Source of the DNA: Streptomyces sp. SID11385
GTDB taxonomy: Bacteria > Actinomycetota > Actinomycetes > Streptomycetales > Streptomycetaceae
DNA length: 49,656 bases
Reading direction: 5' to 3'
NCBI RefSeq assembly: GCF_010548245.1
Contig: NZ_JAAGLR010000492.1
Coordinates: 1 to 49,656 of the forward strand
Made by a program: the position numbers and the translations under genes
Notes under the pieces: generated by a model
What the model was told of the DNA's origin: nothing
Databases searched by the model: none
The model's input: only the letters and a program-made list of their open reading frames with translations
In this document: positions 16,426-25,096 of the stretch, piece after piece
How positions within the stretch are numbered: the first letter of the stretch is position 1
Layout: each line of letters begins with the position of its first letter

Positions 16426-19400
16426 ATGCCGCACCGCCGCATGTTCCGAGGACTCGCCGTGCTGGCGGTGACCGCGGCGCTGAGCGCCGTGTCGCTGCCC
16501 GCGACGGCGGCCGATCCGGCACCACCCGCACCACCGCCGGCCGATGTGTACCAGCTCCTGGAGAACCCGGAGATCACCGAGGTGGGCCAGGAGGCCCCGC
16601 ACGCCGACCTCACGCCCTACGCCGACGCGGCGGCGGCGCGCAGGGGGAGCGGGAAGAGCCCCTGGACCAAGTCGCTCGACGGCGACTGGAAGATCCACAT
16701 GTCCGACCGTCCCGAGGACGTGCCGAAGAACTTCTACACGGAGGGCTACGACACGAACGGGTCCGGCTGGCGCGACGTCAGCGTCCCGCACACGTGGCAG
16801 ACCGACGGCCTCGACCACCCGGTCTTCCGCAACATCCCCACGGAGATGTACCCTGACGACCCGCCGAAGGTCCCGCACGACGTCAACCCGACCGGCGCGT
16901 ACGTCCGTACCTTCGACCTGCCGAAGGACTGGCGGGACCGCGAGACCTTCCTCCGCTTCGAGGGCGTCACCAGCGGCAACCTGACCTGGGTCAACGGCCA
17001 CTACGTCGGCTACGACCAGGGCGGCTACACACCCGCCGAGTACGACATCTCGCGCTACCTGCACCCCGGCCGCAACACCCTCGCCGTCCAGGTCCACCGC
17101 TGGGGCTCCGGCTCCCACCTGGAGGACTACGACCAATGGCGGTTCGCCGGCATCTTCCGCTCGGTGCACCTCTACTCGACCCCCGCCACGCACGTCCAGG
17201 ACGTCACGATCCGCACGGGCCTCGACGCGAAGTACCGCGATGCCACCCTCAGCGCTGACATCGATGTCACCGCTCCGGCGGCCGGAACGGCGCCCGGCAA
17301 GGTCACCGGCGCGCTCTACGACCCGCACGGCCGCAAGGTGACCGCCGTGTCCGAGCCCGTCGCACCGGCGGACGGCGCGGCGAGGGACGGCGCGGCGAGG
17401 GCCACGCTCAAGGCGCGGGTGAGCAACCCGGCCAAGTGGACCGACGAGACACCGAACCTCTACACCCTCGTCGTCTCGCTCACCGACGCCAAGGGCCGTG
17501 TCACCCACACCACGAGCCAGCCCGTCGGCTTCCGCCGGATCGAGGTCAAGGACAAGAAACTCCTCGTCAACGGCGAACGCATCCTCGTGCGCGGCGTCAA
17601 CCGGGCGGAGACCGACCCCGACACCGGCAGACACGCCACCCACGCACGCACCGCGTCAGACGTCGCGTTGATGAAGAGCCTCAACCTGAACGCCGTGCGC
17701 ACCTCGCACTACCCCTCCGACCTCTACTTCTACGACCGCGCCGACACCGAGGGTCTGTGGATCGCGGACGAGGTCGACATCGAGACCCACCACCACGACA
17801 ACTGCCCCGACAACTGCCTCGCCGACAAGCCCGAATGGCAGAAGGCCTTCCAGGACCGGGCCACCGGCCTGTACGAGCGGGACAAGAACCACCCCAGCGT
17901 GCTGATGTGGGACACCGGCAACGAGGCGGGCCTCGGCAAGGCGCACTACACCATGGCCGACTACCTCAAGAAGAACGACCCCGGACGGCCGCTCTACCAC
18001 CAGTCCAACACCCCTGACGGCGACGCGCCCTACGCCGACATCTGGGGGCCGCGCTACCCCTCGCCCGACAGCCTGGAGGACAAGGCGAAGACCACGGAGA
18101 AGCCGATCGTGATGGGCGAGTACGCCCACGCGCAGGGCAACTCCCTCGGCAACTTCCGCGAGTTCTGGGACGTCGTCCGCAAATACCCCGAAGTCCAGGG
18201 CGGGTTCATCTGGGACTGGGCCGAACAGAACCTCAGGCAACCCCTCGTCACCACCCCCGACTCCTCCGGCAACGACATCCTCACCTACCTCACCGGAAAG
18301 CCCGAACAGGTCACCGGGCACAAGGGCAAGGCCCTCAAGCTCTCCGGGCTCGACGACTTCGTCGAGGTCTACCGGGACGCGAAGCTCGACGCGGTCTCCG
18401 GCGCCCTCACCGCGGACTCCTGGGTCCGGCCGGACGACTGGACGGGGGACTTCACCATCGTGGCGAAGGGCGAACACTCCTACGCCCTGCGCATGAAGGA
18501 CAAGAACACCCTGGAATTCGCCGTCCAGGGCACGGACGGCAAGCCGCACAGCGCCACGGCGCCCGTGCCCGGCGACTGGTACGGGAACTGGCACCGCGCC
18601 TCCGGCACCTTCGACGGCAAGACCGTCACCCTGCTGATCGACGGCAAGCAGGTCGCCACCGAAGACTACGCGGGCACCGTCGCCTACTCCGCGCAGCCGG
18701 TCAACATCGGCCGCAACGCCGAGTCGGGCCAGGAGAACATCAACACGCGCATGGCCCACGGCACCATCGACCAGGTCCGCGTCTACCACAAGGCCCTCAG
18801 CCCGGCCCAGTTGGCCGCCGACCCCGCGCGCGAGGCCTTACTCGCCCTGGACTTCGACAAGTTCACCACGAAGGGCACCTACGAGACCTACGGCTCCGGG
18901 ATCGGCGGCGTCGACGGACTCGTCGGCACCGACCGCACCCTCCAGCCCGAGACCCGCGCGCTCGCCGCAGTGCAGGCCCCGCTGCGCCTGTCGCAGACCA
19001 AGGACGCACAGGGCGAGACCGTCCCCGGCGGCATCACGGTGCGCAGCGAGCGCGCCTTCACCGGCACCGACGACCTCGCCCTCCAGTGGTCCCTGACCGA
19101 GGGCGCCCGCACCCTCGCCAAGGGCACCCGCGCCCTCGCCGTCCCCCCCGGCGCCGAGACCCGACTCCAGCTCCCCGCACCCCCGGCCAACCCGAAGGAC
19201 GCGGACCGGCAGCTGACCGTACGGGCCGTGCAGAAGACCAGGACCGACTGGGCACCCGCCGGACACACCGTCGCCGTCGAGCAGTTCGACGTCGGCGGCC
19301 ACCAACTGGCGGGCGTGGTAAAGGCGCAGGCCCCGGGCGCGGTCCGCGCCGTGACGACCGGCGACCGCGTCACCGCGACCGGCGACGGCTTCTCGTACAC

Positions 19401-21024
19401 CTTCGACCGCAAGAGCGGCGACCTCACCTCGATGAAGGCCGCGGGCAAGGAACTCCTCACCCGTGGACCGCGACTCGACGCCTGGCGCGCGCCCCTCAGC
19501 AACGAGACCAACTCCGAGGACGGCGCCTGGCGGGACGCCGGGCTCGACCGCCTGCGCACCACACCCCAGGCCGTCGACGTGGGCGAGGAGGACGGAGCCG
19601 TCGTGGTGACCGTCCGCAGCACCGTCGCGGCCCCCGGCGTCAAGGGCTCCTCCTTCGCCCAGACCCTGCGCTACACCGTCACCGGCAACGGCGAACTGCG
19701 CGTCGACCACCGCGCCAGGGCCGAAGGGGCCGCCCGCTCCGTCCCGTACCTGCCCCGCATCGGCCTCACCCTGCAACTCCCGCAGCAATACGACCAGTTC
19801 AGCTGGTACGGGCGTGGCCCCGAGGAGAACTACGACGACCGCGAGGACGGTGCGCCCACCGGCGTCTACCACACCGGCGTGGACGAGCAGTTCTCCGGCT
19901 ACCTGCGGCCCCAGGACTACGGCAACCACGAGGAGGTGCGCTGGGCCGCCCTCTCGGACGGCAGGGACGGCGTGCTCGTCTCCGGCGACGGCGAGAACTT
20001 CTCCGCCGGAGTCACCCCGTACGAGGACATCGACCGCGCCGCCTACCCCTTCGCCCTCCGGCGCAGCCCCCAGGGCAACACGTTGCACCTGGACCACGCG
20101 GTGAGCGGCGTCAGCGAAACCTTCCACACCGTCATGCCGAAGTACCAGGTGAGCGCGTCGAAGGAGTACGCGTACAGCCTGCGGCTGCGGCCCCTCACCA
20201 CCACCGAGGCACGCGGCGGGGCACCCCAGGGGCCCGTCGTGTGCGCACCCGAGGCGCGCCTCGACCCGGCGGGCACCTCCGTGCCGCCCGGGGAGTCCAC
20301 GACGGCGAAGCTCACCGTCCACAACCCCTGCGACCGGCCGCTGAAGGACGCCACCGCCTCGCTCGGCCTGCCCGCCGGGTGGAGCGCCGACCCCGCGGTG
20401 CCGCGGCTCGGCGACGTACCGGCGGGCGGGGACGCGAGCACCGAGGTCCGTCTCGTCCGCGGAGAGGACGAGGAGAACGGGAGCCGGCTGATCGTCGCGA
20501 CCGTGACGGCCGGCTCCACGGGCGGCGCCCGCGTCAGCGCCCGCGCCTCGGCCGAAGTGTTCGCCACCCCGCCCGCGCCCACCGGCACCACGGCCGTCTC
20601 CGACCTCGCCCTCCTCAGGACGGACAACGCCTGGGGCCCCGTCGAGAAGGACGCGAGCAACGGCGAGGACCGCGCGGGCGACGGTGGCCCCCTCACCCTC
20701 GGCGGCACCCCCTACGCCAAGGGCCTCGGCGTGCACGCCGAATCCACCGTCGAGGTGTACCTCGGCAAGGCCTGCACCACCTTCACGGCCACCACCGGCA
20801 TCGACGACGAGACGGGGGACAACGGCAGCGTGATCTTCGAGGTCCTGGCGGACGGCAAGAAGGTCTACGAAGGCCACAAGCTCACCGGCGCCGACGCGCC
20901 CGTCCCCGTCGAGGCCGACGTGAGCGGCGCCGACCGGCTCACCCTGCACGTCGGCGACGCGGGCGACGGCAACGCGCTCGACCACGCCGACTGGGCGGAG
21001 GCCACCCTGCGCTGCGGCACCTGA
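16426..21024 (+). CDS. Secreted GH2 beta-galactosidase with LamG, NEW3 and NPCBM domains
   Basis: The 1532-residue protein starts with a Sec signal peptide (hydrophobic core LAVLAVTAALSAVSL, cleavage near ATA-AD). Then come the GH2 sugar-binding domain (about 75-235), an Ig-like domain, and the TIM barrel with acid/base Glu500 in WDTGNEAG and nucleophile Glu565 in VMGEYAHAQGN. A LamG/concanavalin-like domain (about 625-800) lies after GGFIWDWAEQN, inside the barrel. After it come the beta-galactosidase small-chain domain (about 950-1265), a NEW3 stalk (about 1275-1385) and a C-terminal NPCBM carbohydrate-binding module. ATG 16426 is favoured because GAGGTGAG precedes it; ATG 16441 is an alternative. 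It probably cuts beta-galactosides in plant or microbial polysaccharides outside the cell. Confidence 0.92.
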   Translation: MPHRRMFRGLAVLAVTAALSAVSLPATAADPAPPAPPPADVYQLLENPEITEVGQEAPHADLTPYADAAAARRGSGKSPWTKSLDGDWKIHMSDRPEDVPKNFYTEGYDTNGSGWRDVSVPHTWQTDGLDHPVFRNIPTEMYPDDPPKVPHDVNPTGAYVRTFDLPKDWRDRETFLRFEGVTSGNLTWVNGHYVGYDQGGYTPAEYDISRYLHPGRNTLAVQVHRWGSGSHLEDYDQWRFAGIFRSVHLYSTPATHVQDVTIRTGLDAKYRDATLSADIDVTAPAAGTAPGKVTGALYDPHGRKVTAVSEPVAPADGAARDGAARATLKARVSNPAKWTDETPNLYTLVVSLTDAKGRVTHTTSQPVGFRRIEVKDKKLLVNGERILVRGVNRAETDPDTGRHATHARTASDVALMKSLNLNAVRTSHYPSDLYFYDRADTEGLWIADEVDIETHHHDNCPDNCLADKPEWQKAFQDRATGLYERDKNHPSVLMWDTGNEAGLGKAHYTMADYLKKNDPGRPLYHQSNTPDGDAPYADIWGPRYPSPDSLEDKAKTTEKPIVMGEYAHAQGNSLGNFREFWDVVRKYPEVQGGFIWDWAEQNLRQPLVTTPDSSGNDILTYLTGKPEQVTGHKGKALKLSGLDDFVEVYRDAKLDAVSGALTADSWVRPDDWTGDFTIVAKGEHSYALRMKDKNTLEFAVQGTDGKPHSATAPVPGDWYGNWHRASGTFDGKTVTLLIDGKQVATEDYAGTVAYSAQPVNIGRNAESGQENINTRMAHGTIDQVRVYHKALSPAQLAADPAREALLALDFDKFTTKGTYETYGSGIGGVDGLVGTDRTLQPETRALAAVQAPLRLSQTKDAQGETVPGGITVRSERAFTGTDDLALQWSLTEGARTLAKGTRALAVPPGAETRLQLPAPPANPKDADRQLTVRAVQKTRTDWAPAGHTVAVEQFDVGGHQLAGVVKAQAPGAVRAVTTGDRVTATGDGFSYTFDRKSGDLTSMKAAGKELLTRGPRLDAWRAPLSNETNSEDGAWRDAGLDRLRTTPQAVDVGEEDGAVVVTVRSTVAAPGVKGSSFAQTLRYTVTGNGELRVDHRARAEGAARSVPYLPRIGLTLQLPQQYDQFSWYGRGPEENYDDREDGAPTGVYHTGVDEQFSGYLRPQDYGNHEEVRWAALSDGRDGVLVSGDGENFSAGVTPYEDIDRAAYPFALRRSPQGNTLHLDHAVSGVSETFHTVMPKYQVSASKEYAYSLRLRPLTTTEARGGAPQGPVVCAPEARLDPAGTSVPPGESTTAKLTVHNPCDRPLKDATASLGLPAGWSADPAVPRLGDVPAGGDASTEVRLVRGEDEENGSRLIVATVTAGSTGGARVSARASAEVFATPPAPTGTTAVSDLALLRTDNAWGPVEKDASNGEDRAGDGGPLTLGGTPYAKGLGVHAESTVEVYLGKACTTFTATTGIDDETGDNGSVIFEVLADGKKVYEGHKLTGADAPVPVEADVSGADRLTLHVGDAGDGNALDHADWAEATLRCGT

Positions 21025-21040
21025 GCACCCTCGCGCGCTC

Positions 21041-21079
21041 GGCCGGCCACGACGGGCACCCCGCCCGCCGTGGCCGGCC
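21041..21079 (+). terminator. Hairpin terminator after the beta-galactosidase
   Basis: GGCCGGCCACG (21041-21051) pairs perfectly with 21069-21079. Confidence 0.75.
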
Positions 21080-21112
21080 GCCGCCGCGAAAGGTCTCCTT
21101 TATGGTGCTTCG

Positions 21113-21724
21113 ATGCGACACATTCCCTGGTGGGCCCTGCTCTCCGCCTGCTGCGCCCCGGTCGTGCTCGTCGGCGCGTGGGCGATCGCGCAGGTCCTCC
21201 AGGGGCCCGGCTACGACCCGGCCGTCCGGACCATCAGCGTCCTCGCGTCCCACGGCGCCCCCGGCTACTGGCTGATGACCGCCGCCCTCCTCACCCTGGG
21301 CAGTTGCTACGTCGTGACCGCCTGCGGCCTGCGACCCGCCGCGCTCCCGGGCCGCGCCGCCCTCGCCGGCGGCGGACTGGCCGCGATGGGCCTGACCCTC
21401 GTCCCCGCACCGCTGCGGGGCGGCGACCTCGGCCACGGCACCGTCGCCACCACCGGCTTCGTCCTCCTCGCCGTATGGCCGGTCCTCGCCGCCGAGCGCC
21501 ACGCCCCGCACGCCCCGTGGGGCCTGCGCCCGCACGTCACCGCGGTAGCGACCGCGACCATGGCCGCCGGGGCACTCCTGCTCCTGCTGACCCTCCTGCG
21601 GGGCTGGGCGCCCGGCGTCGTCGAACGCGCCCTGACCTTCGCGCAGGCCCTGTGGCCGCTCCTCGTCGTCCTCTCCTGCCCGCGGGCGAGCAGGAGCGCG
21701 GGACGACATCACTCTGGAGAGTGA
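21113..21724 (+). CDS. DUF998-type membrane protein
   Basis: The 203-residue protein has about six hydrophobic segments (WWALLSACCAPVVLVGAWAIAQ; WLMTAALLTLGSCYVVTACGL; AALAGGGLAAMGLTLVP; TTGFVLLAVWPVL; ATATMAAGALLLLLTLL; ALTFAQALWPLLVVL). The order, and the short loop with PGYDPAVRTISVLASHGAPG after the first segment, match the DUF998 family. Function of the family is unknown. The ribosome site is weak, with AAAGG some 25 bases upstream. It stands alone between a terminator and a gene-poor stretch. Confidence 0.75.
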   Translation: MRHIPWWALLSACCAPVVLVGAWAIAQVLQGPGYDPAVRTISVLASHGAPGYWLMTAALLTLGSCYVVTACGLRPAALPGRAALAGGGLAAMGLTLVPAPLRGGDLGHGTVATTGFVLLAVWPVLAAERHAPHAPWGLRPHVTAVATATMAAGALLLLLTLLRGWAPGVVERALTFAQALWPLLVVLSCPRASRSAGRHHSGE

Positions 21725-22241
21725 CGGGGCTTTCCGTCGCATACCGGGACGGGATATGAAGAAGCACCTTGAAGTGCGGGAAACGGGTGCAATGGCAGGG
21801 TTCGTCGCACGGTACGCGCGAACACCGGCAGGTTCTCCGAGGGCACGGCCCCGGCCCACTGCGGGGAACACGTCGAAGCGGGGGACCGCAGCCGTGCTCG
21901 GGGCCGGACTCGTCGTCATCGCGGGCGCCGCGCCGGAGGCACGACCGGCCTGGGACTCCGTCATGAATGGCGACTCCTCCGCCGACGGCGTCCTCGTCCA
22001 CTCGCCCGACAGCAAGCGGGAAGTCGCCGGACATGCAAGGCGTCCTCCTGGACACGCCACCCTGGCGGGCGGACGACCTCGACGCGCCCGTCCCCGGAAA
22101 ACGCCAGGACGGCGGCCCGCAAACGGCCGGCGACCTCTGGGCCCGGGCCGTCACACACCGGATCGGCCCCACCGCGTAACCCTCCCGCCCCACGCGGGCG
22201 CGGACTGCTCGCGGCCGGCACCACGACCACCGGAGAAAGCC
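21725..22241. other. Stretch without a convincing gene
   Basis: Open frames exist on both strands, but none has a recognisable domain together with a ribosome site. One frame at 22033-22179 (48 residues, LLDTPPWRADDLDAPVPG) looks protein-like, and a hydrophobic patch (VLGAGLVVIAGAA, about 21894-21932) precedes it in another frame. The stretch could be a decayed exported-protein gene; I cannot support more. Confidence 0.4.
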
Positions 22242-22352
22242 ATGGCCCGCACCAACACCTCGCACGCCGACCTGACGTACGCACAGCCCGCGCCCTGGCT
22301 CGGCGCCCTCAGCCTTCTCCTGGTGGCCCTGGGCCTGTTCCCCATGGGCTGA
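22242..22352 (+). CDS. Small single-span membrane peptide
   Basis: A 36-residue frame starts at ATG 22242 with GGAGAAAG just upstream. Residues 18-33 (PWLGALSLLLVALGLF) form one hydrophobic helix, after a polar N-terminus. No family recognised. The clean ribosome site and the hydrophobic pattern are the only support. Confidence 0.42.
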   Translation: MARTNTSHADLTYAQPAPWLGALSLLLVALGLFPMG

Positions 22353-23316
22353 CCCCTCGGGCGGGGCCGGAAGCACGGCGCACCCTGGAATCAGGCCGGG
22401 ACGAGGTGAACGCCGGCGAGCGAACCCGCCGTCCCGGCCTCCTGGTTGATGGCTACGCCCGTGTACGCGCCAACGGCGGCGAACACCCACTCGGGCAGCC
22501 GCCCGCCACGCTTCTCGAAGTGCGCCGCGACCCTGGCCCTCGCTCGCCCAGGACATCGAGGGGCACACCGCCCCGGTGGAGTGAAGGGCGCGGTCGAGCC
22601 CGGAACCCTGCCCCCGTGTCGCTCCCGTAATCTGCCCGATACGCGAAGGCATCGGGGGCGTGGATGACCACCGGAGGGCGTCCTGTCCGGGGCGTGGTTC
22701 TGGCCCCGTATGGCCGCACGGGGCCAAAGCCTCTCCGTGGGTCGCCACCGCCCGTGCCGACGAATCAGCGGGCAGCCGTCAGCTCCTCGATGCGTGCGGC
22801 GAAGCCGAGGTCCGGCAGCGGCGGATTCCGCGGCGCGGCGGCCTTGCCCCGGCACCGCTCGCCTCCGCCTCGGCCGGTCGTCTCCTCCGTCTCGACCGGT
22901 CGTCTCCTCCGGCGTGTACCGGTGGCCGCCGGCGGAGGCGACCCGCACCGGTCGCGGGCCGGCCGACCGCCCGCGCACCCGCTCCGTCTCCGTTCGCCCT
23001 CAGGGGTGACCTGGGGTGCCGTGCGGGTCACCCGCCCGTGCGAACCCGGCCGTGCTTCTCCTTCCTCCTTTGCGCGTGAGCGGAGCCTGCCCGCCGAAAC
23101 GATTCCCCTCCGTGCTCACTTGGGTTGCGGGGTGACGGAAGGGCGGGCGAAAGGTGACGGGGGGCCGGTCTGCGGCTCGTCGGCCTCGCGTGGGGCGCCG
23201 GTCGCGGCCCTCAGGCTGGGCGGGTGGCGCCGGCAGGAACGACCGGGTTCGTTCTGGCCGTCTCCGGCCGGCGCCGTACGCCGTGATTGCCGAAGTACCG
23301 CCATCGAAGGAGAACG
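22353..23316. other. Gene-poor stretch with possible gene remnant
   Basis: No complete gene is seen in these 964 bases. On the minus strand, 22391 to about 22545 codes for a protein-like tail (HFEKRGGRLPEWVFAAV, then GVAINQEAGTAGSLAGVHL). Upstream of it the sense continues only with a frame change near 22548 (LDVLGER in the neighbouring frame), so it may be a broken gene. The family is not recognised. The start of the lectin gene lies at the right end. Confidence 0.35.
22874..22911 (+). repeat. 16-bp direct repeat CCGGTCGTCTCCTCCG, two copies
   Basis: Exact copies at 22874-22889 and 22896-22911, six bases apart. No function assigned. Confidence 0.6.
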
Positions 23317-23877
23317 ATGCCCACGTTCCGCCCCCACCGTGCCCTCACCGCGACCGCAGCCGCGGTCGCCGTCCTCGCCACCTTCGGCGCGGGAAGCGCC
23401 TCGGCGGCCGACCGCACCGGCCAGGACCTGATCAACCGGACCGACGGAAGCCGCCTCGCGCTGTACGGCGATTCCACGGCGGAGGGCGCTACCGCCGTCT
23501 CCCTCCGCGACCCGGCGTGGAAGCACAAGACCGAGGCGTGGGACGAGGTCGGCGGTCAGTGGGAGAACGGCCGCTACACGCTGACCCTCAAGAACCGGGC
23601 GGCCAACAAGTGCCTCCAGCCGGCCGACGCGAAGCCCACCCGCGGCACCACGATCGTCGTACGGACGTGTGACGGCTCCGACCTCCAGCGCTGGGTCCTG
23701 CGTCCCGAGGGCGACAACAACTCCCGCTGGTGGATCTGGCAGCCCAAGGTCGACACCGACCTCGCCATGACCCTCAACCGTTACAACGACGGCAGCTGGA
23801 ACACCCTCCACCTCGACACCTCCTACCCGAGCGCCGACCGCCTCTGGCACCTCGCGGGCGACAACGCCAGCTGGTGA
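23317..23877 (+). CDS. Secreted ricin-type beta-trefoil lectin
   Basis: The 186-residue protein has a Sec signal peptide (LTATAAAVAVLATFGAG, cleavage after ASA at residue 30). The mature part has a single ricin-B-like lectin unit: YTLTLKNRAANKCLQP, then TTIVVRTCDGSDLQRWVL with the QxW motif, and a second Trp-rich part WWIWQPKVDTDL. It has no catalytic domain. AAGGAG lies six bases before ATG 23317; an upstream in-frame ATG at 23287 has no site. It probably binds carbohydrate outside the cell. Confidence 0.78.
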   Translation: MPTFRPHRALTATAAAVAVLATFGAGSASAADRTGQDLINRTDGSRLALYGDSTAEGATAVSLRDPAWKHKTEAWDEVGGQWENGRYTLTLKNRAANKCLQPADAKPTRGTTIVVRTCDGSDLQRWVLRPEGDNNSRWWIWQPKVDTDLAMTLNRYNDGSWNTLHLDTSYPSADRLWHLAGDNASW

Positions 23878-23883
23878 CGGGGA

Positions 23884-23921
23884 CCGCGCCTCCCTCACGA
23901 CCGGACGGAGCGGAGGCGCGG
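23884..23921 (+). terminator. Hairpin after the lectin gene
   Basis: CCGCGCCTCC (23884-23893) pairs with GGAGGCGCGG (23912-23921). Confidence 0.55.
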
Positions 23922-24046
23922 ACGGCTCGCCCACCGAAGTCCTCGGCCGCGCGGCCACGGCGTGGGAACGGATCTCGCGGGCGAGGGGCCTACGAGGTGG
24001 GCTCGCCTGCTTGGCACACGCCACAGTGCCTGAAGGCGACCGGATC

Positions 24047-24084
24047 GGCTTCGCTGTGGACGGGGGCCCGTCCACAGCGAAGCC
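24047..24084. terminator. Near-perfect 38-base palindrome, bidirectional terminator
   Basis: An 18-bp perfect stem (24047-24064 with 24067-24084) around GG lies between the convergent lectin and LysR genes. Confidence 0.8.
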
Positions 24085-24109
24085 GCGACTTGACTGCCGT
24101 GGTGGTGAC

Positions 24110-25003
24110 TCACACGGCCGACGCGATCGCCCGGACGACCGCGGTGATTCCCGCGGTCGGCCGCCCGGGAAGCCGCGCCACGACGATCCTGCGGACCTCG
24201 CGCGGAGCTCCGTGGACGGGAAGCAGGCTCACGCCGGGCGGCAGCAGCGTTCGCATCCGGTCGGGGACGGTGGTAACGCCGAAGCCCTCGGAGACGAGCC
24301 GGAGTTTGGCCAGCCAGTCATTGGTGGTGTGGACGACGCGGGGCCGCCCGGGCAGCCCGGGCCAGACGCCGAGAAGCGGTTCGTCGTCCGACGAGGTGGA
24401 GGCGATCCACGACGCGTCGACGAGTTCGTCGACGTGCACCTCGGTGCGGCCGGCGAACGCGCCCGTGGCCGGTACGCCGACGAGGAGTTCGGTGTCCTCG
24501 ATCGTTTCGACGCGGAGGCGGGGTGCTTCGCCGTCGAAGGGCCGGTGCGGCGGGCGGGAGGTGAGCACCGCGACGTCGATCGAACCGGCCCGCAGCGCCC
24601 GGAGCAGCCCCGGCGTGGTGCCCTCTCGCGTCGTGACCACGAGGTGCGGGCGGATGACCGCGAGCCGGGTGAGCACGCCCGGCAGGACCACGGCCCCGGC
24701 GCTGGGGAACAACCCCAGCCGTACCGACTCCTTCTGCTCGGCGGCATCGGTGAGTTCGCGCTCGGCGGCCTCGACGGAAGCGAGGATGGCGCGGGCGTGC
24801 CGCAGCAGCGTCAGGCCGGCGGCGGTGAGCCGGACCCCGTCGGGGCGGCGCTCGAAGAGCACGGTGCCCGCGCTTCGCTCAAGGGCCGCCGCCTGCCGGG
24901 AAATGGCGGACTGGGTGTAACCGAGCCGAGAGGCGGCCGCGGTGAAGCTGCCCGATTCGGCGACCTGTTGCAGCACACGCAGCGCCGCGCTGGAAACGTC
25001 CAT
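24110..25003 (-). CDS. LysR-family transcriptional regulator
   Basis: The 297-residue protein has the N-terminal LysR winged helix (FTAAASRLGYTQSAISRQAA, residues 20-40) and a periplasmic-binding-like effector domain (VRLGLFPSAGAVVLPGVL; GSIDVAVLTSRPP; VSEGFGVTTVPDRM). ATG 25003 is chosen over an upstream GTG because it gives the usual short N-terminus MDVSSAALRVL. It is divergently arranged with the oxidoreductase gene, the standard layout for a LysR protein controlling its neighbour. Confidence 0.9.
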   Translation of the reverse strand: MDVSSAALRVLQQVAESGSFTAAASRLGYTQSAISRQAAALERSAGTVLFERRPDGVRLTAAGLTLLRHARAILASVEAAERELTDAAEQKESVRLGLFPSAGAVVLPGVLTRLAVIRPHLVVTTREGTTPGLLRALRAGSIDVAVLTSRPPHRPFDGEAPRLRVETIEDTELLVGVPATGAFAGRTEVHVDELVDASWIASTSSDDEPLLGVWPGLPGRPRVVHTTNDWLAKLRLVSEGFGVTTVPDRMRTLLPPGVSLLPVHGAPREVRRIVVARLPGRPTAGITAVVRAIASAV

Positions 25004-25012
25004 GCCCCATAC

Positions 25013-25027
25013 GCATACCACATATGC
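25013..25027. promoter_or_regulatory. LysR-type binding site
   Basis: GCATACCACATATGC is a dyad GCATA-N5-TATGC (a T-N11-A type box) in the 93-base gap between the divergent genes. A further half-site, GCGCATACC, lies at 25042-25050. Confidence 0.6.
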
Positions 25028-25096
25028 CAGATCATCGCTTGGCGCATACCCCTGACCTTCCTAGCCTGGACAGCGGACGATCAAGGAGATCCGCAC

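Noticed and set aside
18838..20985. 715-codon minus-strand frame inside the beta-galactosidase
   Set aside because: Low-complexity Val/Gly/Ala sequence without domains, fully antisense to a gene with clear catalytic motifs.
22033..22179. 48-codon plus-strand frame considered as a peptide precursor
   Set aside because: No ribosome site, no leader/core pattern and no modification enzymes nearby; described only as part of a gene-free stretch.
22874..22911. CRISPR-like repeat
   Set aside because: Only two copies six bases apart, with no spacers of uniform length and no cas genes; the same holds for the other short repeats in the window.
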